A DNA stretch of 64,000 nt from Mucilaginibacter inviolabilis (lineage in GTDB: Bacteria; Bacteroidota; Bacteroidia; Sphingobacteriales; Sphingobacteriaceae). Each line of letters starts with the position of its first letter. Position 1 is the stretch's first letter. Location of the stretch: the NCBI RefSeq assembly GCF_011089895.1, contig NZ_JAANAT010000002.1, positions 62,001 through 126,000 on the forward strand, read 5' to 3'. Position numbers and translations under genes: made by a program. Shown piece by piece: positions 45,389-53,012 of the stretch. A model generated the notes under the pieces. That model saw nothing but the letters and a program-made list of their open reading frames with translations, was not told the DNA's origin and made no database searches.

Positions 45389-45505
45389 TGGTCAAAAATT
45401 GGTACCGACCAATATCGTTTAATTTTTAACGCATTTAATAGCGCAATTGAGCATATCTATAAACTCAATTGGCTTTATGAGGATTTGTATGAACAAGTTT
45501 TAACA

Positions 45506-45542
45506 AAAGCGTCATTGCTGAGGAACGAAGCAATGACGCTTT
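45506..45542 (-). terminator. Compact GTCATTGC hairpin after the fusion gene
   Basis: Perfect 14-bp stem (45506-45519 with 45529-45542) with loop GAGGAACGA. It has the same words as the long GTCATTGCGAGG repeats at 4255 and 22098 but with the arms brought together. It stands 14 bases beyond the stop of the minus-strand fusion gene and may act as its terminator. Confidence 0.6.
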
Positions 45543-45556
45543 GAATAAATATACTT

Positions 45557-48500
45557 TTAAATCTGGTTTTCCTTTTCTTTTTCAACCTTCACGTTGCCGG
45601 TACGTTTGAGTACACCCCAGCCGCTAAGTTCGCCCTTTAAGGCTTTTCTGATAGATTTAAACAGCACATAATACATTAGCTGGCGCCACATGAAACGCTG
45701 CGGAATAATGTAAATGAGCTTTTTGTAATCCTCTTTTTCCATGCGGAAGGCGATAATGCTCACAATAAAATCTATCAAGACAAACGCCACATAGTAGAAT
45801 AGCATTTTTTCGGGCTTGGCACCAAAGAGGGCAAAAATCATCATCAAATCTGCCAATGGTGAAAATAAAGGCAATATGATCTGGAAAATGAGGATGTTAG
45901 GCATGCCCACCATTCCGAAAAATTTGTACTTTTTGTTAAACAGCGCATCCCGGTTTTTCCAGAAGCTTTGTATTACGCCAAAGCTCCAGCGGAAACGTTG
46001 TTTCAACAGCATGTTGATGGTTTCAGGCGCTTCGGTATAGGCAATCGCTTCGGCACAGTTTTTTACAATATAACCTTGTTTTAGTATGCGCATGGTTAGA
46101 TCGCAATCCTCTGCAAGGGTATCATAAGTAAAGCCTCCCGCTTTAAATATGGCCGACTTGCGGAACGCGCCAATAGCACCCGGTACTACGGTAATACTGT
46201 TGATGAGATCAAATGCCCGGCGATCCATATTTTGTGCCGTAATATACTCGATAGATTGCCAGCGGGTAATGATATTGGTTTCGTTACCTACTTTTACCGT
46301 ACCGGCCACCGCGCCTATTTCTTCATCAGTAAAATAGGTCATTAGATGATAAATGGCATCAGTTTTCAGCTGGGTATCGGCATCAATACAAACCACAAAG
46401 TCGCTTTGCGCATGGGTAATACCAAAGTTAAGGGCCGATGCTTTACCTCCGTTTGGTTTGGTTAATATTTTAACGAGTGGGTTATTGGCATAAGCCGAGG
46501 TAACCACCTCAAATGTTTTATCCTTTGACCCATCATCCACAAAAATGATCTCGAATGCGGGGTACTCTGTTTTTAATAAACTTTGTATGGTAGCAACAGC
46601 ATTTACCTCCTCGTTGTAAGCTGGTACAATGATGCTTACCGGTGGCAATGGGAAATTGTCACCGCGTGCTTTAATCATCTTTTTATTTTCGCCATGTTGC
46701 CTTACCGCCAGTATGCCAATTAAAACTATACGACCAATAGCCAGGAAAATAGCTGATAAAAATATATAGATCAATATCCAGTTAATATAGTAATAACCGT
46801 GTACGGCAACATCATATACCGGCCCCAGGATCCCTGTATGCGGATCGTTTGGAATAGGCGGCATCAGATCGGCCTTGGTTTTGCCCAATACATCGGCAAT
46901 GGTGGTAAACTGGTAACCATGCGATTTAAAGTAGTGGATAATTTCGGGTAATGCCTTTACCGTTTCCTCGCGGGTATCACCACCTGCATCATGCAGCAAT
47001 ATCATTGATCCGGCATTTCTTTGCCTGATGGTGCGGGCAATTATGCTATCGGCTGTTACACCAGGCTGCCAGTCCCAGGGATCAATAGATTCGCCAATAG
47101 TAATATAACTTTGCCTGCGGCTTTCTGCAACCGGGATAACCTCGGCCAGTGTTTGCGGTTCGGCATCGGCATTAAACGGCGGTCTGAACAGGATGGTGCT
47201 TCGCCCGGTTATAGACTCAATAAGCTTACGGGTGGAGTTAAGCTCCAAAATAACACGGTCAAGACTTATTGTCGAAATATCGGGGTGGAAAAATGTATGG
47301 TTACCAATCTCATAGCCTTCTTCATACTCGCGCCGAACCAGTTGCATGTTCTTTTCGGCCATGGAGCCCACCACAAAGAAGGCAGCCGGTACATTTTCTT
47401 TTTTAAGAATATCTAAAATGCGCGGAGTAAAATCCGGATCAGGTCCATCGTCAAAAGTTAAAACTACTTTTTTGGGTGCGTAGCCGTAACGGCGTATCAC
47501 GTATTTGGTAGGTAGTTTAATATATTGCTGATTGGTGATGGTAAATTTGTTGGTATCCAGCTTTACGTCTATCTGGCCGGTAGTAGGGGTAGTGATGAGA
47601 TCCAATACTTCACCTTCACCATCATAATCAACATTCACCCTGTTGTTTAAGCCTACTGTGGTTAATTTTTTCAAATCGATGCCTGTTTTTCTTAAGGAGT
47701 CGATCGAAAGGTTTTTCTGAAAATATGACCATAAGCGCGGATCTTCAGACCCCAGGCGCCACAAAGCCACACCTCCGGTTGCCCAGTCATCGGCCATGCG
47801 GATCACATTAAAATTGGTGGCCGCATCTGTAAAATAAATGGTGTGTGGAAGCCCACCCTGATCAACATAACTAAAATGCAGGTTGGCAGACAGGGGATCA
47901 AAAATGATCTTACTTTGTTTCTCCTGCGCGGTACTGATAGCTTGCTGATAACCTATAGCATGGCCAACGCTCTTTTCGGGCCAGTCATAACCTCCTGCAG
48001 CAAAAGTTAAAATAACCTTTTCGCTGGGTACCTGGCTGCAAACGTTATCTAATATTTGTTCAACCCAATGCTGGTTTGACAGGTCGCCGGCATTGGTGGC
48101 ATCATAATGCTCATCAATAGCCATCACAAACAAGAAATCGTTGTAATGCTGCAGCTTTACCAGGTCATAAGCTTCATCATCGGGCACCACATTTTGGGTT
48201 ACCAGCAGGTTTTTGGCATGCAGGGCTTTATACAAATCCTGTAAAAAGGTAAGGTATTCTTTGCTGTTTCGATTTTTAATCTCATTAAAATCAATATTGA
48301 TACCCTGGAATTTGTACTTAGTAAGGCTACGGATAATGCTGTTGATAAATTCAGTGCGGAGCCTCTTGCTTTTAATGATCCGTTCAACATCCTTAGTATC
48401 AAAACCACCGCTTACGTTATCTTTATTAACGTAGTTGGATAACATGATGAGCACCGGTTTGTTAAACTTTTTATTGATGCGGATAAGACCCGTGTCAATT

Positions 48501-48940
48501 TTAGAAATTACGGTATCTACTTTAGGCGCTATAGAAAAACCCTCACTTACAACCATATCCAGGTGCCCCAGGTTGGTGATCAATGAGTTATAGGCTTGTG
48601 GGTCCCAGGCCAGATAAAATGCCGCGTTAATACGATCTTTATTATTGGGGTGTTTAAGCTGGTGCAAACGTCGTGTCCGCTCCATGGCCTCGATCTCTGA
48701 CTTTTGTATATTGAAGTACTTGAACTTGGTTGACCTCTTTAACTGGTCAAGTTCTTCTTTCGACATTTTTTTCGGGGCCGGGTTCAGATTTGGCAGATCG
48801 GGGTAATAGGTTGACTTGATGGTAACTATTACGGCTATGATCCCAATGATGAGTACTGCAAGAAGTATGCGGCTGAGCCACTTGAATTTATTCCATCTAC
48901 CTGGTGAATCGGCTTGAAAAACTTGCTTATTTGAAGACAT
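45557..48940 (-). CDS. GH18-like / polysaccharide deacetylase / GT2 fusion protein
   Basis: An 1127-residue inner-membrane protein with three enzyme-type domains. One span (24-42) leads to a periplasmic GH18-like barrel (about 100-420), a NodB polysaccharide deacetylase (about 490-685: TFDDGP 495-500, His548 and His552, RPPF 586-589, LLHDAGGD 648-655), one or two spans (about 718-745), a cytosolic GT2 synthase (767-990: DDGS 802-805, DAD 853-855, ED 944-945, QRFRW 981-985) and C-terminal spans. The design suggests making a beta-linked amino-sugar polymer inside and deacetylating it outside, like PgaC plus PgaB. The GH18 motif reads GINIDFNE at 213-220, with Asn where the catalytic Glu is expected. 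Confidence 0.88.
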   Translation of the reverse strand: MSSNKQVFQADSPGRWNKFKWLSRILLAVLIIGIIAVIVTIKSTYYPDLPNLNPAPKKMSKEELDQLKRSTKFKYFNIQKSEIEAMERTRRLHQLKHPNNKDRINAAFYLAWDPQAYNSLITNLGHLDMVVSEGFSIAPKVDTVISKIDTGLIRINKKFNKPVLIMLSNYVNKDNVSGGFDTKDVERIIKSKRLRTEFINSIIRSLTKYKFQGINIDFNEIKNRNSKEYLTFLQDLYKALHAKNLLVTQNVVPDDEAYDLVKLQHYNDFLFVMAIDEHYDATNAGDLSNQHWVEQILDNVCSQVPSEKVILTFAAGGYDWPEKSVGHAIGYQQAISTAQEKQSKIIFDPLSANLHFSYVDQGGLPHTIYFTDAATNFNVIRMADDWATGGVALWRLGSEDPRLWSYFQKNLSIDSLRKTGIDLKKLTTVGLNNRVNVDYDGEGEVLDLITTPTTGQIDVKLDTNKFTITNQQYIKLPTKYVIRRYGYAPKKVVLTFDDGPDPDFTPRILDILKKENVPAAFFVVGSMAEKNMQLVRREYEEGYEIGNHTFFHPDISTISLDRVILELNSTRKLIESITGRSTILFRPPFNADAEPQTLAEVIPVAESRRQSYITIGESIDPWDWQPGVTADSIIARTIRQRNAGSMILLHDAGGDTREETVKALPEIIHYFKSHGYQFTTIADVLGKTKADLMPPIPNDPHTGILGPVYDVAVHGYYYINWILIYIFLSAIFLAIGRIVLIGILAVRQHGENKKMIKARGDNFPLPPVSIIVPAYNEEVNAVATIQSLLKTEYPAFEIIFVDDGSKDKTFEVVTSAYANNPLVKILTKPNGGKASALNFGITHAQSDFVVCIDADTQLKTDAIYHLMTYFTDEEIGAVAGTVKVGNETNIITRWQSIEYITAQNMDRRAFDLINSITVVPGAIGAFRKSAIFKAGGFTYDTLAEDCDLTMRILKQGYIVKNCAEAIAYTEAPETINMLLKQRFRWSFGVIQSFWKNRDALFNKKYKFFGMVGMPNILIFQIILPLFSPLADLMMIFALFGAKPEKMLFYYVAFVLIDFIVSIIAFRMEKEDYKKLIYIIPQRFMWRQLMYYVLFKSIRKALKGELSGWGVLKRTGNVKVEKEKENQI

Positions 48941-49007
48941 TAAGTGAGTTTACTTCTAAATTTAAAAGTACGGGTTACAAATGAAGATTTAATGAATGGG
49001 TATTGCG

Positions 49008-49169
49008 TTATTTATTTGTTTTGCCCGGTTCTATACCAGAAAAATCAACACCGCATTTACAATTACCACCACATCCCTTTTTTGCGGTCAGGCTTTTATA
49101 CAGCATACGGCTGATGTAAAAAACTGCACCGGCAAAAAGAATAATTACTATAATGGTTTGAATATTCAT
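49008..49169 (-). CDS. FeoB-associated Cys-rich membrane protein
   Basis: A 53-residue protein with one N-terminal span (IQTIIVIILFAGAVFYI) followed by KKGCGGNCKCG with Cys33, 37 and 39. This matches small proteins annotated next to FeoB iron transporters, which may bind iron or a cluster. No feo gene is in the window. The start is the ATG whose first base lies 4 bases after a minus-strand TAnnTTTG box, predicting a leaderless mRNA. Confidence 0.72.
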   Translation of the reverse strand: MNIQTIIVIILFAGAVFYISRMLYKSLTAKKGCGGNCKCGVDFSGIEPGKTNK

Positions 49170-49173
49170 GTCA

Positions 49174-49181
49174 CAAAAATA
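49174..49181 (-). promoter_or_regulatory. -7 box 4 bases before the FeoB-associated gene
   Basis: Minus strand TATTTTTG, then TGAC, then ATG. The spacing equals that at nuoA and truA. Confidence 0.5.
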
Positions 49182-49237
49182 CTACATTTTTAATATATAC
49201 CCTATTATACGTATAGACGTTGCAATTAGTATAAAGT

Positions 49238-50431
49238 TTAACGTTGTTGAAGTGCAATTGTTCCGCCCACCCAGTCAAAATCTTTGTTATAACGCACGCC
49301 TATCATCTTACCACGGCTTAATCTGGCCAGGTTAATGGCCAGTGTAGGCCGGGTATCTTCGTTGGGCCATAAGTACAATAAGCGTATTTCTGCCTTTACC
49401 CCACCATCGGGCGCTTGTATTACCGGTTCATAATTTACTTTTTGCTGTAATATCCAGTTTTCGGGATCAGTAATGTTTTTAATATCCTCTGCGGTAACAT
49501 CAATGATCACGCCTTGGCCGGCAAAGGAGAAGAGTGGCTTAAGCACATAATTCTCCAGATGGGCAGGTATTGGAGTTACCTCATGCAGAAATTGTGTTTT
49601 AGGGATATGATCTCCATGCAGGTAGGGCATGGTAAACTTACTGATGCGGTAAAACCAATTTGGATGGGTTATCCACTCCACATCAAGTGGTTGGCGTATG
49701 TCAACTACTTGGTTAAAAATATCATCATCACCATCTATCTCATCAAATATCAGTCGGTTGTAAATACGCCTGATGCGTTTTTTCTCTCCATTAGCCTCGT
49801 AAAAAAGCTGATCGCCCTGTTGTTGCAGATCGCTTAACGAAACAACAGGAATGCCCAGGTATCGTTGGGTGACATAAAAATCAACCGCGGTTTTTTGTTC
49901 AGGGGCATTTACATCCATCAATACCACTTCATCTGGCTGGTAGGGGCCGAGGATGGTTTTTTGGAGGAGCTCAAGATAGGATTGTTCAGTAAGCCCGTTA
50001 AAGTAGATGGTTTTATTGGTATCGATATTAAAAACGTCACGGTAGGTATTACCTAAATGAACCTGAAAACCATACAAGGAGGGAAAGCCCTGCAATTCGA
50101 TCAGCTTAGGAACTATGTGCCCACCCGCATCCTTGCAAATACCAAAATCAAGAGCGATGAAATGAGGATGGTCATTTTCATTCGGCAAACGCCATTTATC
50201 AGGGATAGATCGTTCGGTAAGGTCCTTAAACCCAGGTTGCAGAATAGTATCGATAATGCTGTTACCTGCTGCCACCAGTTTATCGCGAAAGTTATCGGTC
50301 AGGAAAACCGGTGTTTCGGCTACACGGAAGGGTACAGGATTGGGCAGGCCATCATTGAGGTGGGTTAAGAAGGCCTCGTATTTTTCTGCTGTAAAATGCC
50401 GGTTAAATGTTTCTCTGGCTGATGGATCCAT
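49238..50431 (-). CDS. Conserved protein, ATP-grasp-like
   Basis: A 397-residue cytosolic protein of unknown function. The C-terminal half looks like an ATP-grasp site: YVLKPLFSFAGQGV at 295-308 (Lys298 and a glycine loop), WILQQKV at 326-332, AEIRLLYLW at 347-355 and a last RLSRGKMIGVRYNKDFDWVGG segment. The N-terminal half has FIALDFGICKDAGG and ELQGFPSLYGFQ, which could be a substrate domain. ATP-grasp enzymes ligate carboxylates to amines; the substrate here is unknown. It has its own promoter-like box 17 bases upstream. Confidence 0.65.
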   Translation of the reverse strand: MDPSARETFNRHFTAEKYEAFLTHLNDGLPNPVPFRVAETPVFLTDNFRDKLVAAGNSIIDTILQPGFKDLTERSIPDKWRLPNENDHPHFIALDFGICKDAGGHIVPKLIELQGFPSLYGFQVHLGNTYRDVFNIDTNKTIYFNGLTEQSYLELLQKTILGPYQPDEVVLMDVNAPEQKTAVDFYVTQRYLGIPVVSLSDLQQQGDQLFYEANGEKKRIRRIYNRLIFDEIDGDDDIFNQVVDIRQPLDVEWITHPNWFYRISKFTMPYLHGDHIPKTQFLHEVTPIPAHLENYVLKPLFSFAGQGVIIDVTAEDIKNITDPENWILQQKVNYEPVIQAPDGGVKAEIRLLYLWPNEDTRPTLAINLARLSRGKMIGVRYNKDFDWVGGTIALQQR

Positions 50432-50448
50432 AGATATAGGGTATAAAA

Positions 50449-50456
50449 CAAACTTA
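50449..50456 (-). promoter_or_regulatory. Candidate -7 box for the ATP-grasp-like gene
   Basis: Minus strand TAAGTTTG (TAnnTTTG), 17 bases before the ATG at 50431. Confidence 0.45.
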
Positions 50457-50604
50457 ACTATTTACGGAGCAAGGAACAAAGATTTTTGGAGTAAGGATTT
50501 GTAGGAACAAAGATTTTGGGAACAAGGAGCAAGGATTTTTGGAATAAGGATAAATAATTTGCAGCTGCGGTACCCCGGAGGCTCTTATGCCCTGTACCCG
50601 GAAG

Positions 50605-50724
50605 TTGTCATTTCGAACGAGGTACAAAGAGAAATCTTCTACATTTTGCAATTGAAGCTTTACGTTGCGCAGAAGATTTTTCCTCACGCCTTTACGCTGT
50701 CTGTTGCTGTTCGTCGAAATGACA
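50605..50724. repeat. Inverted repeat, GTCATTTCGA family, copy 1
   Basis: Left arm 50605-50640 (TTGTCATTTCGAACGAGG, then GAAATCTTCT) and right arm 50671-50724 (AGAAGATTTTTCCTC ... TCGTCGAAATGACAT). The second copy is at 63532-63619. Confidence 0.8.
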
Positions 50725-50788
50725 TATGGGGGACTAAAATTACAGTACCCTCAGGGTCTCTCGCAGGGGATTCTGAGGATATTAAACT

Positions 50789-50912
50789 CTACAAAATGTG
50801 GGTTTACACTATTTTGTAGTAAAATCTATTTAATGTATTGATTTTCAAATATTTAAATCAATTTTAATCATAAAAAGTGTAAACCATGTAAACCCACTTT
50901 TGTAACAAAATA
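50789..50912. repeat. Inverted repeat with GTGGGTTTACA core
   Basis: A hairpin with 9-bp stem (50789-50797 with 50811-50819) has GTGGGTTTACACT as its loop. The reverse complement of that loop and left stem reappears around 50886-50904 (TGTAAACCCAC), after an AT-rich centre. Not found elsewhere in the window. Confidence 0.65.
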
Positions 50913-51064
50913 GACAGCTTGTTCAGGGGTTTTGCCTGGATCCGTCTTTGCTCCAAAAGTCCTTGCTCCTTGTTCCCAAAATCTTTGCTCCCAAGATCCT
51001 TTCTCCTTTTACCTCAATTTTTCATTAATTTGCTTTGTCAATTAAAACCTGGCAATACCATTTA

Positions 51065-52072
51065 ATGCAAAAAAATAAAAAGAAGATCGCGGTTGTTGGC
51101 GGAGGGAGCTGGGCTACAGCCAATATTAAAATGCTGGCTGATAATACTACAGAAAAGGAAATTTTTTGGTGGATGCGGAATGCGCAGGCGGTTGAACATC
51201 TGCATAAATTTGGGCACAATCCGCATTATTTAAGTTCGGTTGAGATTAAATTGCCAAAACAAAATATCTCGGTAAACCTAAAAGAGATTATACAGCATGC
51301 GGATATTATTTTACTTAATGTACCAGCGGCATTTTTAAAAGATGCCCTGACCGGGATAACGCCAGCCGACCTGGCCGGGAAAAAAGTAGTGTCGGCCATA
51401 AAGGGGATAGTGCCCGATGAAAATCTGATCATTGGTGAGTTTTTAAACCGGAAGATGGGCGTTTCGTTTGATGATTTTATGGTGATCAGCGGCCCATGTC
51501 ATGCTGAAGAAGTAGCCCTTGAAAAGCTCTCTTACCTCACTATAGCCTCTGGAGATACCGAGCTGGCTGCCGAATTTGCCGGGATGATCAATACCCGGTA
51601 TATCAAAACCATTGTATCTGATGATATATATGGTACGGAGTATGGTGCGGTGTTAAAAAATGTATATGCCATTGCCAGTGGTATTTGTCATGGTGTGGGT
51701 TATGGCGATAATTTTCAGGCGGTGCTCATATCAAATGCGATAAGGGAACTGGAGCGCTTTGTTGATGCGGTGCACCCTATCAATAGAGATATCAAAGAGT
51801 CGGCTTACCTGGGCGATCTGCTGGTGACTGCTTACTCGCAATTTAGCCGCAACCGTACCTTTGGCAATATGATAGGTAAAGGATATACGGTAAAATCGGC
51901 CCAACTGGAAATGAATATGATAGCCGAAGGATATTATGCAGTAAATTGCCTACAAGAGGTGAATAAACAGTACAACGTAGATATGCCTATATGCAATGCT
52001 GTTTATGCCATTTTATATAAGAAAAGCCCCCCGGTATTGGAAATGAATAATTTGGCCGAAAAATTGAGTTGA
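51065..52072 (+). CDS. gpsA: Glycerol-3-phosphate dehydrogenase [NAD(P)+]
   Basis: Reduces dihydroxyacetone phosphate to sn-glycerol 3-phosphate for phospholipid synthesis in the cytosol. The 335-residue protein has Rossmann GGGSWATA at 12-19, the KGI loop in SAIKGIVPD, SGPCHAEEVA, the catalytic Lys region AVLKNVYAIASGICHGVGYGDN in part (LKNVYAIASG) and a C-terminal TFGNMIGKG. The ATG at 51065 is preferred, as an earlier in-frame start adds ten unconserved residues. Confidence 0.95.
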   Translation: MQKNKKKIAVVGGGSWATANIKMLADNTTEKEIFWWMRNAQAVEHLHKFGHNPHYLSSVEIKLPKQNISVNLKEIIQHADIILLNVPAAFLKDALTGITPADLAGKKVVSAIKGIVPDENLIIGEFLNRKMGVSFDDFMVISGPCHAEEVALEKLSYLTIASGDTELAAEFAGMINTRYIKTIVSDDIYGTEYGAVLKNVYAIASGICHGVGYGDNFQAVLISNAIRELERFVDAVHPINRDIKESAYLGDLLVTAYSQFSRNRTFGNMIGKGYTVKSAQLEMNMIAEGYYAVNCLQEVNKQYNVDMPICNAVYAILYKKSPPVLEMNNLAEKLS

Positions 52073-52112
52073 TTATTTTATTATATTAGTAATAACTTAA
52101 TTAAAATCCCTT

Positions 52113-52448
52113 ATGAAAAATTTACTTAAAGTTGTCTTGCTTGCTGCTGGAACATTTGTGATATCACCAGCTTTTTCACAAACCAAAACAAAAAAAGATA
52201 CCAGCTTTTTTAAAAAGGTTGGCGATAAAACAGGCAAGGTTGCTACATCGGTTGGTCATAAAACCGCCGAAATTGCATCTAAAGGTGCGGCTACAGTGGC
52301 TGATAAAAAATATGCTGATAAGGTGGGCCCGAGTGGACAAACCATTTATATTGACAAAAATTCGAAATATTTCTATGTCAACAAAAAGGGCAAGCACGTT
52401 TATATTAGCAAAGCTAGATTGAAAGATAAACCGGCTGAGAAAAAATAA
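52113..52448 (+). CDS. Small secreted basic protein
   Basis: Not assigned to a family. The 111 residues begin with a signal peptide ending PAFSQ (near 23). The mature part is Lys-rich, with a repetitive helical stretch (FKKVGDKTGKVATSVGHKTAEIASKGAATVADKKYADK in part) that recalls amphipathic apolipoprotein or LEA-type helices, and a C-terminal beta part with YIDKNSKYFYVNKKGKHVY. It stands 40 bases before a small lipoprotein gene. Confidence 0.72.
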   Translation: MKNLLKVVLLAAGTFVISPAFSQTKTKKDTSFFKKVGDKTGKVATSVGHKTAEIASKGAATVADKKYADKVGPSGQTIYIDKNSKYFYVNKKGKHVYISKARLKDKPAEKK

Positions 52449-52488
52449 TAAAACCCGGCTGCGCGGGCCAGAGGCATAAAAACTAAAT

Positions 52489-52815
52489 ATGAAACATAAA
52501 GCTTTATTGATCCCGACAGTTGGATTGATGCTATTGGTTTTGGCCTGTAACAGGGCTCCTGAGCACCAGGTTAATAAAAAACTGGTAGGCAAATGGCAAT
52601 CAAAAGATGGTGAAACCAAGCTTGAAATAACCGATAAGGGATTTACAATGGACGATGGCAAACCCGTCACTGAAGATTATTTTGTAACGAATGATACCAT
52701 CTTTACTTCCTATCAAGGTAGCAGGCCATTTTCCAAATTCCTGATCAAAAATCTGGATGATCATAAGCTCACCCTGTTTTACCCGGATTCTGACGTGGTT
52801 GAGTTTAGCCGCTAA
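52489..52815 (+). CDS. Small lipoprotein, lipocalin-like
   Basis: A 108-residue protein with lipobox LLVLAC (Cys20). The mature part KKLVGKWQSKDGETKLEITDKGFTMDDG resembles the beta strands of small lipocalin-like domains in Bacteroidota (core LVGKWQS). Function unknown. Probably cotranscribed with the upstream secreted protein; a hairpin terminator follows. Confidence 0.72.
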   Translation: MKHKALLIPTVGLMLLVLACNRAPEHQVNKKLVGKWQSKDGETKLEITDKGFTMDDGKPVTEDYFVTNDTIFTSYQGSRPFSKFLIKNLDDHKLTLFYPDSDVVEFSR

Positions 52816-52819
52816 AACA

Positions 52820-52854
52820 AAAGCCTTCATGTTGCGGATGCAACTGAAGGCTTT
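52820..52854 (+). terminator. Terminator after the lipoprotein gene
   Basis: Stem 52820-52829 with 52845-52854 (AAAGCCTTCA), continued inside by GTTGC with GCAAC around a GGAT loop, one bulged base. T-rich on exit. Confidence 0.75.
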
Positions 52855-52924
52855 GTTAACAAAACTAAACTAAAACTAATGCTTCTTTACCAGAGAAGCT
52901 ACATGAAAAACTATTTTCTTTTTT

Positions 52925-53009
52925 AGACTCAAGAAGTAAGAGTCAAGAATCAAGACAAAATCACCATTGTTTATGGCTTTCTGTCCTGATTCTAATCTCT
53001 TGATTCTTT
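52925..53009. repeat. Heptad-type inverted element, AGAATCA family
   Basis: The left arm 52925-52959 runs in exact 7-base steps (AGACTCA, AGAAGTA and further AGxxTCA units). The right arm (about 52982-53009) carries TGATTCT and AATCTCT units in the same period. Its outer edge continues into the last codons and stop of the DEAD-box gene. Confidence 0.75.
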
Positions 53010-53012
53010 AAA

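Larger units (their letters stand above)
50466..51007. repeat. Heptad-type element, GGAGCAA family, with nested repeats
   Basis: The left array 50466-50551 repeats GGAGCAA, GGAACAA and AGATTTTTGG words. The complementary array 50944-51007 has TTGCTCC, TTGTTCC and AAAATCT words. Between the arms lie two other elements (50605-50724 and 50789-50912). A compact element of the same family is at 55865-55976. The 633-base gap 50432-51064 has no gene. Confidence 0.75.

Noticed and set aside
45347..45544. Open frame of 65 codons on the plus strand
   Set aside because: It overlaps the 5' end of the fucosidase gene on the other strand and ends inside the compact GTCATTGC hairpin; no recognisable protein features.
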